64,000 nt of DNA from Devosia sp. YIM 151766 (lineage in GTDB: Bacteria; Pseudomonadota; Alphaproteobacteria; Rhizobiales; Devosiaceae). A program made the translations under genes and the position numbers. Below, one piece after another: positions 9,553 through 19,004 of this stretch (its first letter is position 1; each line of letters opens with the position of its first letter). The notes under the pieces were generated by a model. It was given only the letters and a program-made list of their open reading frames with translations, was not told the origin of the DNA and searched no databases. The stretch covers positions 496,001 through 560,000 of the forward strand of contig NZ_CP127251.1 of assembly GCF_030285925.1 (NCBI RefSeq), written 5' to 3'.

Positions 9553-12012
9553 TCAGCGCCGCCCCATGCCCGCGACCTTCTTGGCCAGCGTCCCGAACAA
9601 GCCGCGTGCGCCCGCTTCCTCGTCCGCGCTCACGGCTTCGCCGCGCGACAGCGTGAAGCCGCCGATCACGCGGTCGAGTTCGCCGGCCTGCGCCTCGGTC
9701 TGCTCGATGGCGGCATTGGTTTCTTCCACCAGGGCGGCATTGTGCTGCGTCATCTCGTCGAGCTGGCGCACGGCCAGGTTCACCTCTTCGATCGAGGCGG
9801 CCTGTTCGCGGCTGGCCCGGGCCATGCCTTCCAGCAGCGCCGCATTGGCGCCGATGCCGGTCTGCACATTCACCAGCCGCTCCGCCGCCTGCGCCACCAG
9901 GCGCGAGCCGCCATTGACCTCGCTGGCGCTCTGCTCGACCAGCACCTTGACCTCCGAGGAGGCCTGCGCCGCCGACTGCGCCAGCCTTCGCACTTCCACC
10001 GCCACCACGGCAAAGCCCTTGCCGGCCTCGCCGGCCCGCGCCGCCTCGACCGAGGCATTGAGCGCCAAAAGGTTGGTCTGGAAGGCGATATCGTCGATCA
10101 GCCCGATAATATTGGAAATCTTGGACGAGGATTGGGTGATCCGCTCCATGGCCTGATTGGCTTCGCTCATCACCGCGCCGCTGGCTTCGGCCTCGGCCGA
10201 GACATCGCGCGCCTTGGCGCTGGCCTCCTGGGCGTGATCGGCGTTCTCGGCCACGACATGGCGCAATTGCTCCATCGCCGCCGAGGTTTCCTCGATGGTC
10301 GCGGCCTGCCTTGTCGTGCGCTCGGACAGATCGTTGGCCCCGGCCAGGATTTCGCCGGTCGCGGTCTTGAGCGCCCCCGAGGTCTGGCGCAGCCGGGTGA
10401 CGATCTCGCCCAATTGCTCGGCCACCCCATTGGTATTGGTCTTCAGCCGGCCGAAAGCGCCCTTGTAATCGCCGGTCACCCGCAGGCTGAGATCGGCCCT
10501 GGCCAGGGCGGCCAGCACCGTGCCGGTCTCGCCGATGCCGCGCTCCACCGTCGCCAGCAATTCGTTGACATTCTCGGCCAGCCGCCGGAGTTCGGGATCG
10601 GGCAGGGCGGTTTCCGCCCGCAGCGAGAAGTCGCCATCGATGGCTGCGCCCACCACCCGGTCGATATCCTGTTGCAGCGCCTCGACCATGCGCACCTGCA
10701 TGGCGCGCTCTTGGTTCATGCTGTCCTCGGCCTGGCGCAATTCGGCGATCCTGATGCCGTTCTGGCGGAACACTTCCACCGCTTCGGCCATCTCGCCCAA
10801 TTCGTCGCTGCGGCCCAGGCCCGGCACTTCGGTTTCCAGATCGTTGCCGGCAATGTCGCTCATCGCCTGGGTCAGCCGCCCCACCGGCCGGGTGATGGTG
10901 CGGGCGATCAGGAGGCTCGTTACCGCCGCCAGCGCCAGCAGCACCCCGCCGATCAGCAGCAGCGTGTTGCGCAGCGAGGCCGAGGGCGCCAGGATGTCAT
11001 CGGCACTTTCCAGCGCCACCACGGCCCAGTCCGCGCCGCCGAAGGAGATCGGCGTCGCCGCCGCGATATAGCGCGCACCGCCGAAATCGATGGAGCCCAG
11101 CCCTTCCGTGCCGGCCAGCGCCGCCGAGACCACGTCGCCGCCCAGCGCCACCACCAGGGCATCGTCGCCCTCGGTCTTGGGCGAATCGTTGCGCACCAGC
11201 CCGTCCTGGCCCACGAGATAGACTTCACCGCTATCGCCCAGGCCCTTGGTGCGGGCCAGAAGCTCGCCGATGCGGCCGATGGGCATCTGATAGGCGAGCA
11301 CGCCCGCCAGCATGCCCTGGTTGATCACCGGCGCCGCGATGAAGCTCGCCGCGCCGTCATTGGGGCCATAATGGGCGAAATCGGTCAGGAATACGCTGCC
11401 GGCCTCGCCGCTCATTGCCGCGCGCACCGCCTCGCCCAGATCGCTGCCGGCCCAGGGCCCGGCGCCCTCGGCGAAGCCGGTGCCGAAATCGCTGTCCTTC
11501 TGCACCGAATAGACATTGTTGGCTTCGATATCGAACAGGAAGACATCGTTATAGCCCCGCGTCTCCAGCAGGGCGCGGAATTCGGTATGCTGCGGGCGAT
11601 GATTGAGATCATAGACCAGCAGCGAATTGGAGCTTTCCAGCAATTTCCGCTCACCCGGCGGATGCGGATTGTCGGCGATATAGGCCTGTTGCAGCAAGTC
11701 CGCCGGATCGCCCTGCGCGGCGAGCGATTTATAAGCCCCGGCAAAGGAGGTGAGCGCGCCCGACACGTCCTTGCGCCCGGCGAACAATGTCAGGTCCTGC
11801 GCCACTTCGCCCAGATAGGCCTGCAAGGCCGCATTGGCGTTTTCCGCCCCGGCCTTGAGCCGCTGCTCGGCCTGGGCGGTGACGATGGCATCGCCGCTGA
11901 AATAGGCCGCCGCGCCCAGGCTGGCGCCGGTCAGCAGGGCGATGCCGACCACCATGGCCGGCAGCTTCAGCGCGAGTTTGATTTGCTTGGTCACGATCGA
12001 TGAGCCCCACAT
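9553..12012 (-). CDS. Methyl-accepting chemotaxis protein
   Basis: An 819-aa chemoreceptor. The first membrane helix spans about 14-36, a large periplasmic Cache-like sensor runs to about 340 (includes [20 protein letters not shown] and [18 protein letters not shown]), and the second helix spans about 344-368. A HAMP domain follows ([16 protein letters not shown]), then a second HAMP-like linker and the signalling hairpin with [19 protein letters not shown] and [17 protein letters not shown]. No CheR-tethering pentapeptide is at the C terminus. The ATG at 12012 is chosen because the first in-frame ATG (12114) adds a non-hydrophobic Arg-rich leader; GTG 11994 is another option. The ligand is unknown. 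No che genes are nearby. Confidence 0.93.
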   Translation of the reverse strand: MWGSSIVTKQIKLALKLPAMVVGIALLTGASLGAAAYFSGDAIVTAQAEQRLKAGAENANAALQAYLGEVAQDLTLFAGRKDVSGALTSFAGAYKSLAAQGDPADLLQQAYIADNPHPPGERKLLESSNSLLVYDLNHRPQHTEFRALLETRGYNDVFLFDIEANNVYSVQKDSDFGTGFAEGAGPWAGSDLGEAVRAAMSGEAGSVFLTDFAHYGPNDGAASFIAAPVINQGMLAGVLAYQMPIGRIGELLARTKGLGDSGEVYLVGQDGLVRNDSPKTEGDDALVVALGGDVVSAALAGTEGLGSIDFGGARYIAAATPISFGGADWAVVALESADDILAPSASLRNTLLLIGGVLLALAAVTSLLIARTITRPVGRLTQAMSDIAGNDLETEVPGLGRSDELGEMAEAVEVFRQNGIRIAELRQAEDSMNQERAMQVRMVEALQQDIDRVVGAAIDGDFSLRAETALPDPELRRLAENVNELLATVERGIGETGTVLAALARADLSLRVTGDYKGAFGRLKTNTNGVAEQLGEIVTRLRQTSGALKTATGEILAGANDLSERTTRQAATIEETSAAMEQLRHVVAENADHAQEASAKARDVSAEAEASGAVMSEANQAMERITQSSSKISNIIGLIDDIAFQTNLLALNASVEAARAGEAGKGFAVVAVEVRRLAQSAAQASSEVKVLVEQSASEVNGGSRLVAQAAERLVNVQTGIGANAALLEGMARASREQAASIEEVNLAVRQLDEMTQHNAALVEETNAAIEQTEAQAGELDRVIGGFTLSRGEAVSADEEAGARGLFGTLAKKVAGMGRR

Positions 12013-12213
12013 TGCCGCATCCGGTCTTGGCTGGCCCGGGCCGCGAAAGCCTAGTTCGCGCCCCCTGGCCCATGCCGACAATAGGAAACCAGCAGTTAAT
12101 GAAGTTCTTCTCACTTGGTCCTATACTGCCCGGCGAGCTTTTCGCTTGATCCCGGACCACAAACTGCCACATAGGGCTTATGCCCTTCCGGCCCCCACCG
12201 AAGAAAGCACGCC

Positions 12214-13080
12214 ATGACCTCGCCGTTGCCCACCATTTCCGGCCTTTCCGATCTCTCCGGCCGCTACGATGCGGTGCTGAGCGATGTCTGGGGCGTCATC
12301 CATAATGGTGTCGCCGCCTTCCCCGAAGCGGTCGAGGCCCTGCGCAATTTCCGCCAGGCCGGCGGCAAGGTCGTGCTGATCACCAATGCGCCGCGTCCTT
12401 CGGCGCCGCTCATCGCCATGCTCGACCGGCTCGGCGTGCCGCGCGACGCCTATGATGCCATCGTGTCCTCGGGCGACGCCACGCGTTCCATGATTGCCAA
12501 ATATCGCGGCCGGGCCATTCACCATGTCGGCCCGCCCACCGAGGACGACGCGCTCTATGAAGGCCTCGATCTGCGCCGCACCGGGGCCGAGGAAGCCGAA
12601 GTGGTGGTGGTCACCGATCTCGATACCGACGACGACAATCCCGAAATGTACCGCGAGCGCGCCAGGCTGTGGCTGTCGCGCAAGCTGCCGATGATCTGCG
12701 CCAATCCCGACCGGGTGGTCGAGCATGGCGACCAGATCATCTATTGCGGCGGCGCTCTGGGCGATCTCTATGCCGCCATGGGCGGCATGGTGCATATGGC
12801 CGGCAAGCCCTATCAGCCGATCTACGAGGAAGCCTATCGCCTCGCCGAGGAAGCGGCCGGCAAAAGCCTCGACAAATCCCGCGTCCTGGCCATCGGCGAC
12901 AGCGTGCGCACCGACGCCACCGGCGCGGCGCAGTTCGGCATCGACCTGCTGTTCATCACCGGCTCCATCCATGCCGCCGAACTCGACGCCTTCGGCAAGC
13001 CCGATCCGCAGGCCATTGCCGATCTCATCGCCCCCAGCCGCGCCCGCACCGCCGGCTATCTGCCCCGCCTCGCGTGGTGA
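12214..13080 (+). CDS. TIGR01459-family HAD hydrolase (class IIA)
   Basis: A 288-aa HAD phosphatase of the NagD/pyridoxal-phosphatase-like class. Motif I is DAVLSDVWGVIHNG (residues about 18-31), where the nucleophile is the Asp of SDVWG. Motif II is LITNAPRPS, and motif IV is AIGDSVRTDATGA. A class IIA cap lies between. TIGR01459 proteins are frequent in alphaproteobacteria and often sit beside ribF, as here. The physiological substrate is not established. The gene ends 49 bp before the ribF start. Confidence 0.9.
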   Translation: MTSPLPTISGLSDLSGRYDAVLSDVWGVIHNGVAAFPEAVEALRNFRQAGGKVVLITNAPRPSAPLIAMLDRLGVPRDAYDAIVSSGDATRSMIAKYRGRAIHHVGPPTEDDALYEGLDLRRTGAEEAEVVVVTDLDTDDDNPEMYRERARLWLSRKLPMICANPDRVVEHGDQIIYCGGALGDLYAAMGGMVHMAGKPYQPIYEEAYRLAEEAAGKSLDKSRVLAIGDSVRTDATGAAQFGIDLLFITGSIHAAELDAFGKPDPQAIADLIAPSRARTAGYLPRLAW

Positions 13081-13129
13081 AAGCGATGATCTCGCCTGCA
13101 TCGTCCCTGCAAGGCCGGAGCCTTCGCCC

Positions 13130-14101
13130 TTGACCTTCCTCCGTCTTTCCAGCCTCGCCGACCTGCCGCAAAGCCTGCGTGGCGCCTATGTCGCCATCGG
13201 CAATTTCGATGGCCTGCATCGCGGCCACCAGACCATTATCGAGGCCCTGCGCCAGCGGGCCCAGGACGCCAATGTGCCGGCGCTGATGCTGACCTTCGAG
13301 CCGCATCCCCGCGACGTCTTCGCCCCCGCCCCCTTCATGTTCCGCCTCACCCAGGGCGACGCCAAGGCGCGCCTGGCCGAGGCGCTCGGCCTCGACGGCA
13401 TCGTCATCCTGCCCTTCGATCATGCTTTCTCGCAGACCGAAGCCGAGGATTTCGTCGAAACCATTCTGGTCGAGCAATTGGGCGTACGCGGCGTCATCAC
13501 CGGTTCGGATTTTCATTTCGGCCGCCAGCGCCGCGGCACCCGGGCCTTCCTCAAAGCCGCCGGCGACCGCCTGGGTTTCGCCGTCGAAACCCTCGATCTC
13601 ATGGATGAGGGGGACGAGCCCATTTCGTCTTCGCGTATCCGGGCGGCGCTGTCGGAAGGGGCGGTCACCGCCGCCAATCGCCTGCTCGGCTATCACTGGT
13701 TCTTCGATGGCTGCGTGGTGCAGGGCGACCAGCGCGGCCGCGATCTCGGCTTTCCCACCGCCAATACCATGACCCCGGCCGGCTTCCAGCTCGCCCAGGG
13801 CGTCTATGCCGTGCGCGCCCGGCTCGGCTCTCGCCGCTTCGACGGCGTCGCCGCCTATGGCAAGCCCATGTTCGACAATCAGCGCCCGCCCTTCGAAACC
13901 CATTTGTTCGATTTCGACGAAGACATTTACGGCCAGACGCTGCAAGTCGCCCTGGTCGGCCATATCCGCGGCCAGGAAGTCTTTTCCGGCCTGGACGAAT
14001 TGATCGCCGCGATGAACCGCGATGCCGGAAAAGCCCGCGACCTGATCGCCGCCGACGCCCCCGTCAGCGACCTCGACCGCAAACTGGGCTTCTTCGAATA
14101 G
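13130..14101 (+). CDS. ribF: Bifunctional riboflavin kinase / FAD synthetase
   Basis: A 323-aa protein, normal length. The N-terminal nucleotidyltransferase domain starts AIGNFDGLHRGHQ, with the HxGH motif at residues 30-33, and contains ISSSRIR. The C-terminal riboflavin-kinase domain has GFPTANTM and a final DLDRKLGFF. It makes FMN and then FAD from riboflavin and two ATP in the cytosol. The start is taken as TTG 13130 because family homology begins there and GGAG lies about 10 nt upstream; no ATG fits. It follows the HAD gene and precedes ileS, a common alphaproteobacterial order. Confidence 0.94.
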   Translation: MTFLRLSSLADLPQSLRGAYVAIGNFDGLHRGHQTIIEALRQRAQDANVPALMLTFEPHPRDVFAPAPFMFRLTQGDAKARLAEALGLDGIVILPFDHAFSQTEAEDFVETILVEQLGVRGVITGSDFHFGRQRRGTRAFLKAAGDRLGFAVETLDLMDEGDEPISSSRIRAALSEGAVTAANRLLGYHWFFDGCVVQGDQRGRDLGFPTANTMTPAGFQLAQGVYAVRARLGSRRFDGVAAYGKPMFDNQRPPFETHLFDFDEDIYGQTLQVALVGHIRGQEVFSGLDELIAAMNRDAGKARDLIAADAPVSDLDRKLGFFE

Positions 14102-14150
14102 CGGGGCGCTTCACGTCCCGATCAGCCTCGATTTTCCAGATCGACCACAA

Positions 14151-14178
14151 TGTCATCCCCGCGAAAGCGGGGACCTCC
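14151..14178. repeat. Class B palindrome in ribF-ileS gap
   Basis: TGTCATCCCCGCGAAAGCGGGGA, a perfect CCCCGC/GCGGGG hairpin with a GAAA-type loop. A degenerate relative is at 2227. The remaining 14102-14307 sequence has no gene. Confidence 0.65.
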
Positions 14179-14307
14179 GTTTCCATACGAGGCCCTAGCT
14201 CAGGCAAGAACGCCTGCCCTTGCGCCAGCGAGGGCAAATCAACCTTTGCCCCAGCCGCCTCCCCTTGCTAAAAGGCGGCGCGTATTTCCCGAACCGATTG
14301 CCGATCC

Positions 14308-17300
14308 ATGAACGACACCGCTTCTGGCGCGACCGAAAAAGATTATTCGGCCACGCTCTTCCTGCCGGAAACCGAATTTCCCATGCGCGCCGGGCTCCCC
14401 GCCCGCGAGCCCGTCTGGCTCAAGCGCTGGGAAGACATGGATATTTACGCCCTGCAACGCGAGCAGGCCAAGGACCGGCCGCTCTTCACCCTCCATGACG
14501 GCCCGCCCTATGCCAATGGCAATATCCATATCGGCCATGCGCTCAACAAGGTGCTGAAGGACCTGGTATCGCGCTCCATGCAGATGCTGGGTCACAATGC
14601 CGCCTATGTGCCTGGCTGGGATTGCCACGGCCTGCCCATCGAATGGAAGATCGAGGAGCAATATCGCGCCAGGGGCAAGGACAAGAACCAGGTCCCGGTG
14701 GTCGAATTCCGCCAGGAATGCCGCACCTTTGCCGAACAATGGGTCGATATCCAGCGCGAGGAATTCAAGCGGCTGGGCGTCCTGGGCGAATGGGACAATC
14801 CCTATCTCACCATGAGCTTCGACGCCGAGGCGCAGATCGCCCGCGAGCTGATGAAGGTCTCGATGACCGGCCAGCTCTATCGCGGCTCCAAGCCCGTCAT
14901 GTGGTCGGTGGTCGAGCGCACCGCGCTGGCCGAAGCCGAAATCGAATATCAGGACTATGAGAGCGACGTCATCTGGGTGAAGTTTCCGGTTGTGCAAGCC
15001 GTCGCGGCTGATACTTCGGAACGGACGGCAGCGAACGCCGATCTCGACATGCGGGATGCGGGGGCTGCGAAAAGAGCCCTTTTGGCCCGCGCAAGTGTCG
15101 TCATCTGGACCACGACGCCTTGGACCATTCCCGCAAACCGCGCGATCTCGTTCTCATCGCAGATTAGCTATGGCTTGTATGAAGTCACCAAAGCTGCCGA
15201 AGGCAATTGGGCAAAGGTTGGTGACTTGTATGTCTTGGCGGACAATCTGGCCGAAGAAGTACTGGCCAAAGCCAAGGTTGAAGCATTTGAGCGCAAGGAC
15301 AGCGTAGCGAGTCTGGAACTTGCCGCCATCACCTGCGCCCACCCCTTGCGCGGCCTCGCCGGCGGTTACAATTTCGACGTCCCCCTGCTCGATGGCGAAC
15401 ACGTCACCGATGATGCCGGCACCGGTTTCGTGCACACCGCCCCTGGCCACGGCCTCGATGACTTCGGCCTGTGGATGGATTCGACCCGGCTTCTCAACCA
15501 GCGCGGCATCGATCCGACCATCCCCTACGCCGTCGACGATGCCGGCTTCTACACCAAGGACGCCCCCGGCTTCGATGGCGCCCGCGTCATCGACGACAAC
15601 GGCAAGAAGGGCGACGCCAATAATCGCGTCATCGCCGCTTTGGCCGAGCATGGCAATATCATCGCCCGCGGCCGGGTGAAGCACCAATATCCCCATTCCT
15701 GGCGCTCCAAGAAGCCGGTGATCTTCCGCAACACGCCGCAATGGTTCGTCTATATGGACAAGCCCATCGCGGGCTCCCTTCCTCTCCCCCTCGGCGAGAC
15801 GGGTGAGGGCGCTCCCGACACGCTGCGCAACCGTGCCCTCGCCGCCATCGATGCCACCAGGTTCTACCCCGCCGCCGGGCAGAACCGGCTGCGCGCCATG
15901 ATCGCCGATCGCCCCGATTGGGTGCTGAGCCGCCAGCGCGCCTGGGGCGTGCCGATCACCGTCTTCGTCCACAAGGAGACCGGCGAGATCCTTCGCGACG
16001 AAGCGGTCAATCACCGCATCGCCCAGAGCTTCGAGGACGAGGGCGCCGATGCCTGGTACCAGCCGGGCGCCGCCGAACGTTATCTCGGCGGCGACTATAA
16101 GTCGGACGATTACGAGATGATCCGGGACGTGCTCGACGTCTGGTTCGATTCCGGCTCGACCCATTCCTTCGTGCTGCGCAACAAGCAGAAATGGCCGCAT
16201 CTGAAATTCCCGGCCTCGATGTATCTCGAAGGCTCGGACCAGCATCGCGGCTGGTTCCACTCGTCGCTGCTCGAAAGCTGCGCCACCAATGGCCACGCGC
16301 CCTATGACAGCGTCCTCACCCATGGTTTCACCATGGATGGCGAGGGCCGCAAGATGAGCAAGTCGCTGGGCAATGTCGTCGCCCCGCAGGAGATCATCAA
16401 GCAATATGGCGCCGACATCCTGCGCCTCTGGGTCGCCTCGGCCGATTATTCGGAAGACCTGCGCCTGGGCAAGAAGATCATCCAGACCACGGTGGATTCC
16501 TACCGCAAGCTACGCAATACCCTGCGCTGGCTGCTCGGCAATCTGGCTCACTTCAACAAGGATGACGTGGTCGATCCCGCCGACATGCCCGAGCTGGAGC
16601 GGCTGATGCTGCATCGCCTCGCCCAGCTCGATGCCGGCGTCCGCACGGCCTATAAGGAATACGATTACCGCAAGGTCGTGACCCTACTGACCAATTTCAT
16701 GAACATCGAGCTTTCGGCGTTCTATTTCGATATCCGCAAGGACGCGCTTTATTGCGATCCGATCTCCTCGGTGACGCGCCGCTCGGCCCTCACCGTGCTC
16801 GAACACCTGTTCAACGCGCTCACCGCCTGGCTCGCGCCCATCCTGGTCTTCACCATGGAGGAATGCTGGCTGGAACGGCATCCGGACCCGGCGGAATCGG
16901 TGCATCTGCGCCTGTTCCCGGATATCCCGGCGACCTGGCTGGACCACGATCTGGCCGGCAAATGGCAGCTCATCCGCGCCGTCCGCCGCGTCGTCACCGG
17001 CGCCCTCGAGGTCGAGCGCCGCGAAAAGCGCATCGGCTCCTCGCTGGAGGCCGCGCCCCGCATCCATGTCGCCGACCCCCGCTACATCGTGGCGCTGGAA
17101 GGACAGGACCTCGCCGAAATCGCCATCACCTCGGCGGTTCAGGTCACGCAGGACGAGGGACCGCCCGAGGCCTTCCGCCTCGAGGATGTGCCCGGCATTT
17201 CCGTCATGCCGGCAATGGCCGAGGGCCAGCGCTGCGCCCGCTCGTGGAAAGTGCTGCCCGAAGTGGGCTCGGACCCGGACTATCCCGACGTCTCCCCCCG

Positions 17301-17343
17301 CGACGCGCAGGCCCTGCGCGAACGCGCGGCGGCGGGGTTGTAA
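14308..17343 (+). CDS. ileS: Isoleucyl-tRNA synthetase
   Basis: A 1011-aa class I synthetase. HIGH is at residues 74-77 ([10 protein letters not shown]), KMSKS at 682-686, and the editing-domain motif [12 protein letters not shown] is present. It charges tRNA-Ile and clears misactivated valine. Two oddities stand out. First, 14985-15320 uses codons unlike the rest of the gene (more TTG, GTT, GCA and AAA). Second, residues about 489-503 ([13 protein letters not shown]) look like an in-frame palindromic-repeat insertion between VYMDKPI and the conserved DTLRNRAL. The C-terminal end keeps only one Cys (CARSWK), so a zinc ribbon of the E. coli type appears absent. lspA follows after a repeat-rich gap. 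Confidence 0.96.
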   Translation: MNDTASGATEKDYSATLFLPETEFPMRAGLPAREPVWLKRWEDMDIYALQREQAKDRPLFTLHDGPPYANGNIHIGHALNKVLKDLVSRSMQMLGHNAAYVPGWDCHGLPIEWKIEEQYRARGKDKNQVPVVEFRQECRTFAEQWVDIQREEFKRLGVLGEWDNPYLTMSFDAEAQIARELMKVSMTGQLYRGSKPVMWSVVERTALAEAEIEYQDYESDVIWVKFPVVQAVAADTSERTAANADLDMRDAGAAKRALLARASVVIWTTTPWTIPANRAISFSSQISYGLYEVTKAAEGNWAKVGDLYVLADNLAEEVLAKAKVEAFERKDSVASLELAAITCAHPLRGLAGGYNFDVPLLDGEHVTDDAGTGFVHTAPGHGLDDFGLWMDSTRLLNQRGIDPTIPYAVDDAGFYTKDAPGFDGARVIDDNGKKGDANNRVIAALAEHGNIIARGRVKHQYPHSWRSKKPVIFRNTPQWFVYMDKPIAGSLPLPLGETGEGAPDTLRNRALAAIDATRFYPAAGQNRLRAMIADRPDWVLSRQRAWGVPITVFVHKETGEILRDEAVNHRIAQSFEDEGADAWYQPGAAERYLGGDYKSDDYEMIRDVLDVWFDSGSTHSFVLRNKQKWPHLKFPASMYLEGSDQHRGWFHSSLLESCATNGHAPYDSVLTHGFTMDGEGRKMSKSLGNVVAPQEIIKQYGADILRLWVASADYSEDLRLGKKIIQTTVDSYRKLRNTLRWLLGNLAHFNKDDVVDPADMPELERLMLHRLAQLDAGVRTAYKEYDYRKVVTLLTNFMNIELSAFYFDIRKDALYCDPISSVTRRSALTVLEHLFNALTAWLAPILVFTMEECWLERHPDPAESVHLRLFPDIPATWLDHDLAGKWQLIRAVRRVVTGALEVERREKRIGSSLEAAPRIHVADPRYIVALEGQDLAEIAITSAVQVTQDEGPPEAFRLEDVPGISVMPAMAEGQRCARSWKVLPEVGSDPDYPDVSPRDAQALRERAAAGL
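15772..15816 (+). repeat. In-frame palindromic insertion within ileS
   Basis: The bases CCTCTCCCCCTCGGCGAGA followed by GGGTGAGGGC resemble the 'ctctccccctcggggagagggtgaggg' type of dispersed repeat and encode [10 protein letters not shown]. They fall at a loop between two conserved IleRS blocks and keep the reading frame. Calling it an insertion relies on my knowledge of the family alignment and was not computed. Confidence 0.65.
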
Positions 17344-17357
17344 CTGAAAACAAGACC

Positions 17358-17443
17358 CGTCACCCTCGGGCTTGACCCGAGGGTGACGAACGGGATGGAA
17401 TTCAAGCCCTCCCCGAGCCTCCCCTCAAGGGGGAGGGGGCGCT
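17358..17443. repeat. Class A palindrome plus G/C-rich class E palindrome
   Basis: 17358-17388 has arms CGTCACCCTCGGG and CCCGAGGGTGACG. It is followed at about 17410-17443 by CCTCCCCTCAAGGGGGAGGGG, the core of the class E repeat that also fills cobN. Both lie in the 114-bp gap between ileS and lspA. Confidence 0.75.
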
Positions 17444-17457
17444 AAACGGAGCTGCCG

Positions 17458-18021
17458 GTGAACCTTTCCCTCCGCCATCCCACCATTCTCGTCTCGCTCA
17501 TGGCGGGCATCCTCGCTTTCGGCCTCGACCGGGCGCAGAAGGGCTTCCATATCGCCGCCGAATGCTACGCCATCGGCCAGGCGCTGTGCGTGCCGGTGCC
17601 TTTCGCCTATGAGCCCTTGGCGCTCACCGGCTGGCGCGGCGGCGAGGTGCTGACGCTAACGCCGTTTTTCGACTATGTCCTGGTCTGGAATACCGGCATG
17701 TCCTACGGCCTGTTCGACGGCCTGCCCGTCTGGGTCCTCGGCCTGGTCATGCTGGCCGCCATCGCCGCCCTGTCGGTCTGGTGGTGGCGCTCCGACGCCA
17801 TGCTCATTCGCCTGGGCCTGGCCTTCTGCATCGGCGGGGCGCTTTCCAATGCCCTCGACCGCCTGCTTTACGGCGCCGTCGCCGATTTCTTCCACTTCCA
17901 TTGGGGCAGCTGGTCGTTCTACATTTTCAACCTTGCCGATGTGGCGATAACCTTGGGCGTCCTGCTGCTTTTTGCCGATCTGTTCGGGCTGGGCCGCAAG
18001 CCCGGGAAGAAAATCGCCTGA
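17458..18021 (+). CDS. lspA: Lipoprotein signal peptidase (signal peptidase II)
   Basis: A 187-aa inner-membrane protease with four helices. The catalytic Asp pair is in GALSNALDRLLYGAVADF and FNLADVAIT. It removes signal peptides from diacylated prolipoproteins. Slightly longer than E. coli LspA (164 aa), with extra residues in the first periplasmic loop (ECYAIGQALCVPVPF, two Cys). GTG 17458 is the start that gives the hydrophobic first helix with a short N-terminal arm. A lipoprotein gene follows 83 bp downstream, consistent with a shared envelope role. Confidence 0.92.
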   Translation: MNLSLRHPTILVSLMAGILAFGLDRAQKGFHIAAECYAIGQALCVPVPFAYEPLALTGWRGGEVLTLTPFFDYVLVWNTGMSYGLFDGLPVWVLGLVMLAAIAALSVWWWRSDAMLIRLGLAFCIGGALSNALDRLLYGAVADFFHFHWGSWSFYIFNLADVAITLGVLLLFADLFGLGRKPGKKIA

Positions 18022-18104
18022 ACCGGCCGATCACCATGCTGCCAGAATCTGGTCTTAGCTGCTGGAATGCGCTATAGAAGCCGCCAATATCGAAGGGATG
18101 TTGC

Positions 18105-18803
18105 ATGCGTATTGGATTGACCGGGCACCAGGCTGCTCTCTCGAACGCGGCTCGCGCCGGCCTTGCGGCCCTCGGCCTGGCGGCCACGCTCGCTTTGGGC
18201 GCTTGCACCACGGTTGAAGGCACCAATGCCATGACCGATTTCGGCACGTTCGAACGCGAAGTGTTGAACACCACGGCGCGCGGCGTCGGCCTCATTCCCG
18301 GCGATGCGCCCAAGCAGGACCTGACCAGTGCCCGCGCCCCCCTGGTCATGCCGCGCGATCAATCGGCGCTGCCGGCCCCGACCGTCCAGGCCGCCGCCGC
18401 GCAATTGCCCGCCGACAGCAGCAAGGTGCAGATCGACACCGCCAATCTCACCGCCGCCGATATCGAGAATCTGCGCAATGCCCGCGTCGTCGATCTGCGC
18501 TCGCTCTCCGGCCGTCCGCTGACCGAGGCCGAGATCAACCAGATGACCGCCCGCATGCGCGCCGCCAATATTGCCGTGTCCGGCAATGCCCAGCGCCCGC
18601 TCTATCTGCCACCGGCCGAATATTTCACCCGCGTCGGCGATGCGCAGCTGGTCTGCCGCGCCGCCAATGGCGAACTGGTCTCGCTGCGCGACGATCGCTG
18701 CCCCGCCGAAGTCCGTCGCGCCCTTCAGCCCACCGGTCCCCGCGGCAGCGCCATCAGCGGCACGCGGGATGCGCGTCTCACCGAGGCCGAAACCCAGCTC
18801 TAG
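18105..18803 (+). CDS. Predicted lipoprotein of unknown function
   Basis: A 232-aa protein with a type II signal peptide. A basic start and hydrophobic stretch lead to the lipobox LALGAC, with Cys at about residue 36. The mature part has Pro/Ala-rich linkers (QSALPAPTVQAAAAQLPAD), a helix-rich middle (LTAADIENLRNARVVDLRSLSGRPLTEAEI) and a C-terminal part with two Cys (LVCRAANGE, DDRCPAE) that may form a disulfide. I do not recognise a characterised family. Its position right after lspA, and the lipobox, make outer-membrane anchoring likely. Confidence 0.75.
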   Translation: MRIGLTGHQAALSNAARAGLAALGLAATLALGACTTVEGTNAMTDFGTFEREVLNTTARGVGLIPGDAPKQDLTSARAPLVMPRDQSALPAPTVQAAAAQLPADSSKVQIDTANLTAADIENLRNARVVDLRSLSGRPLTEAEINQMTARMRAANIAVSGNAQRPLYLPPAEYFTRVGDAQLVCRAANGELVSLRDDRCPAEVRRALQPTGPRGSAISGTRDARLTEAETQL

Positions 18804-18849
18804 AGCGTTTCCAGCAAAAGTGGCTCCCACTTTTGCGGTTCGGAAACGT
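18803..18849. repeat. Class D palindrome (GCGTTTCC...GGAAACG)
   Basis: GAGCGTTTCCAGCAAAAGTGG and CCACTTTTGCGG...GGAAACG pair as a long hairpin with a short loop, directly after the lipoprotein stop. Near-identical palindromes are widespread in Hyphomicrobiales genomes as intergenic repeats. It may also terminate transcription. The rest of the gap to 19004 contains no gene I can support. Confidence 0.75.
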
Positions 18850-19004
18850 GACCAAACAAGGGACCAGTTTATCGATTCAAGGAAACGATGAAATGGTCTA
18901 GGCGTTACGTCTCGACCCGAACATTCGGCGGCCGGTCCAACCGGCCGTTTTTCACTTTTTTCGCGCCGCCCGTCTCAGCCAATGCTGCGGCTTATGGGTC
19001 CCGC

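Noticed and set aside
9742..12003. 753-codon frame antisense to the chemoreceptor gene
   Set aside because: Composition shadow, rich in His/Arg/Gly with no domain; the minus-strand chemoreceptor is unambiguous.
18888..19004. Upstream extension of the pseudouridine synthase
   Set aside because: Encodes a basic aromatic leader without homology; the S4 domain needs only the later starts.
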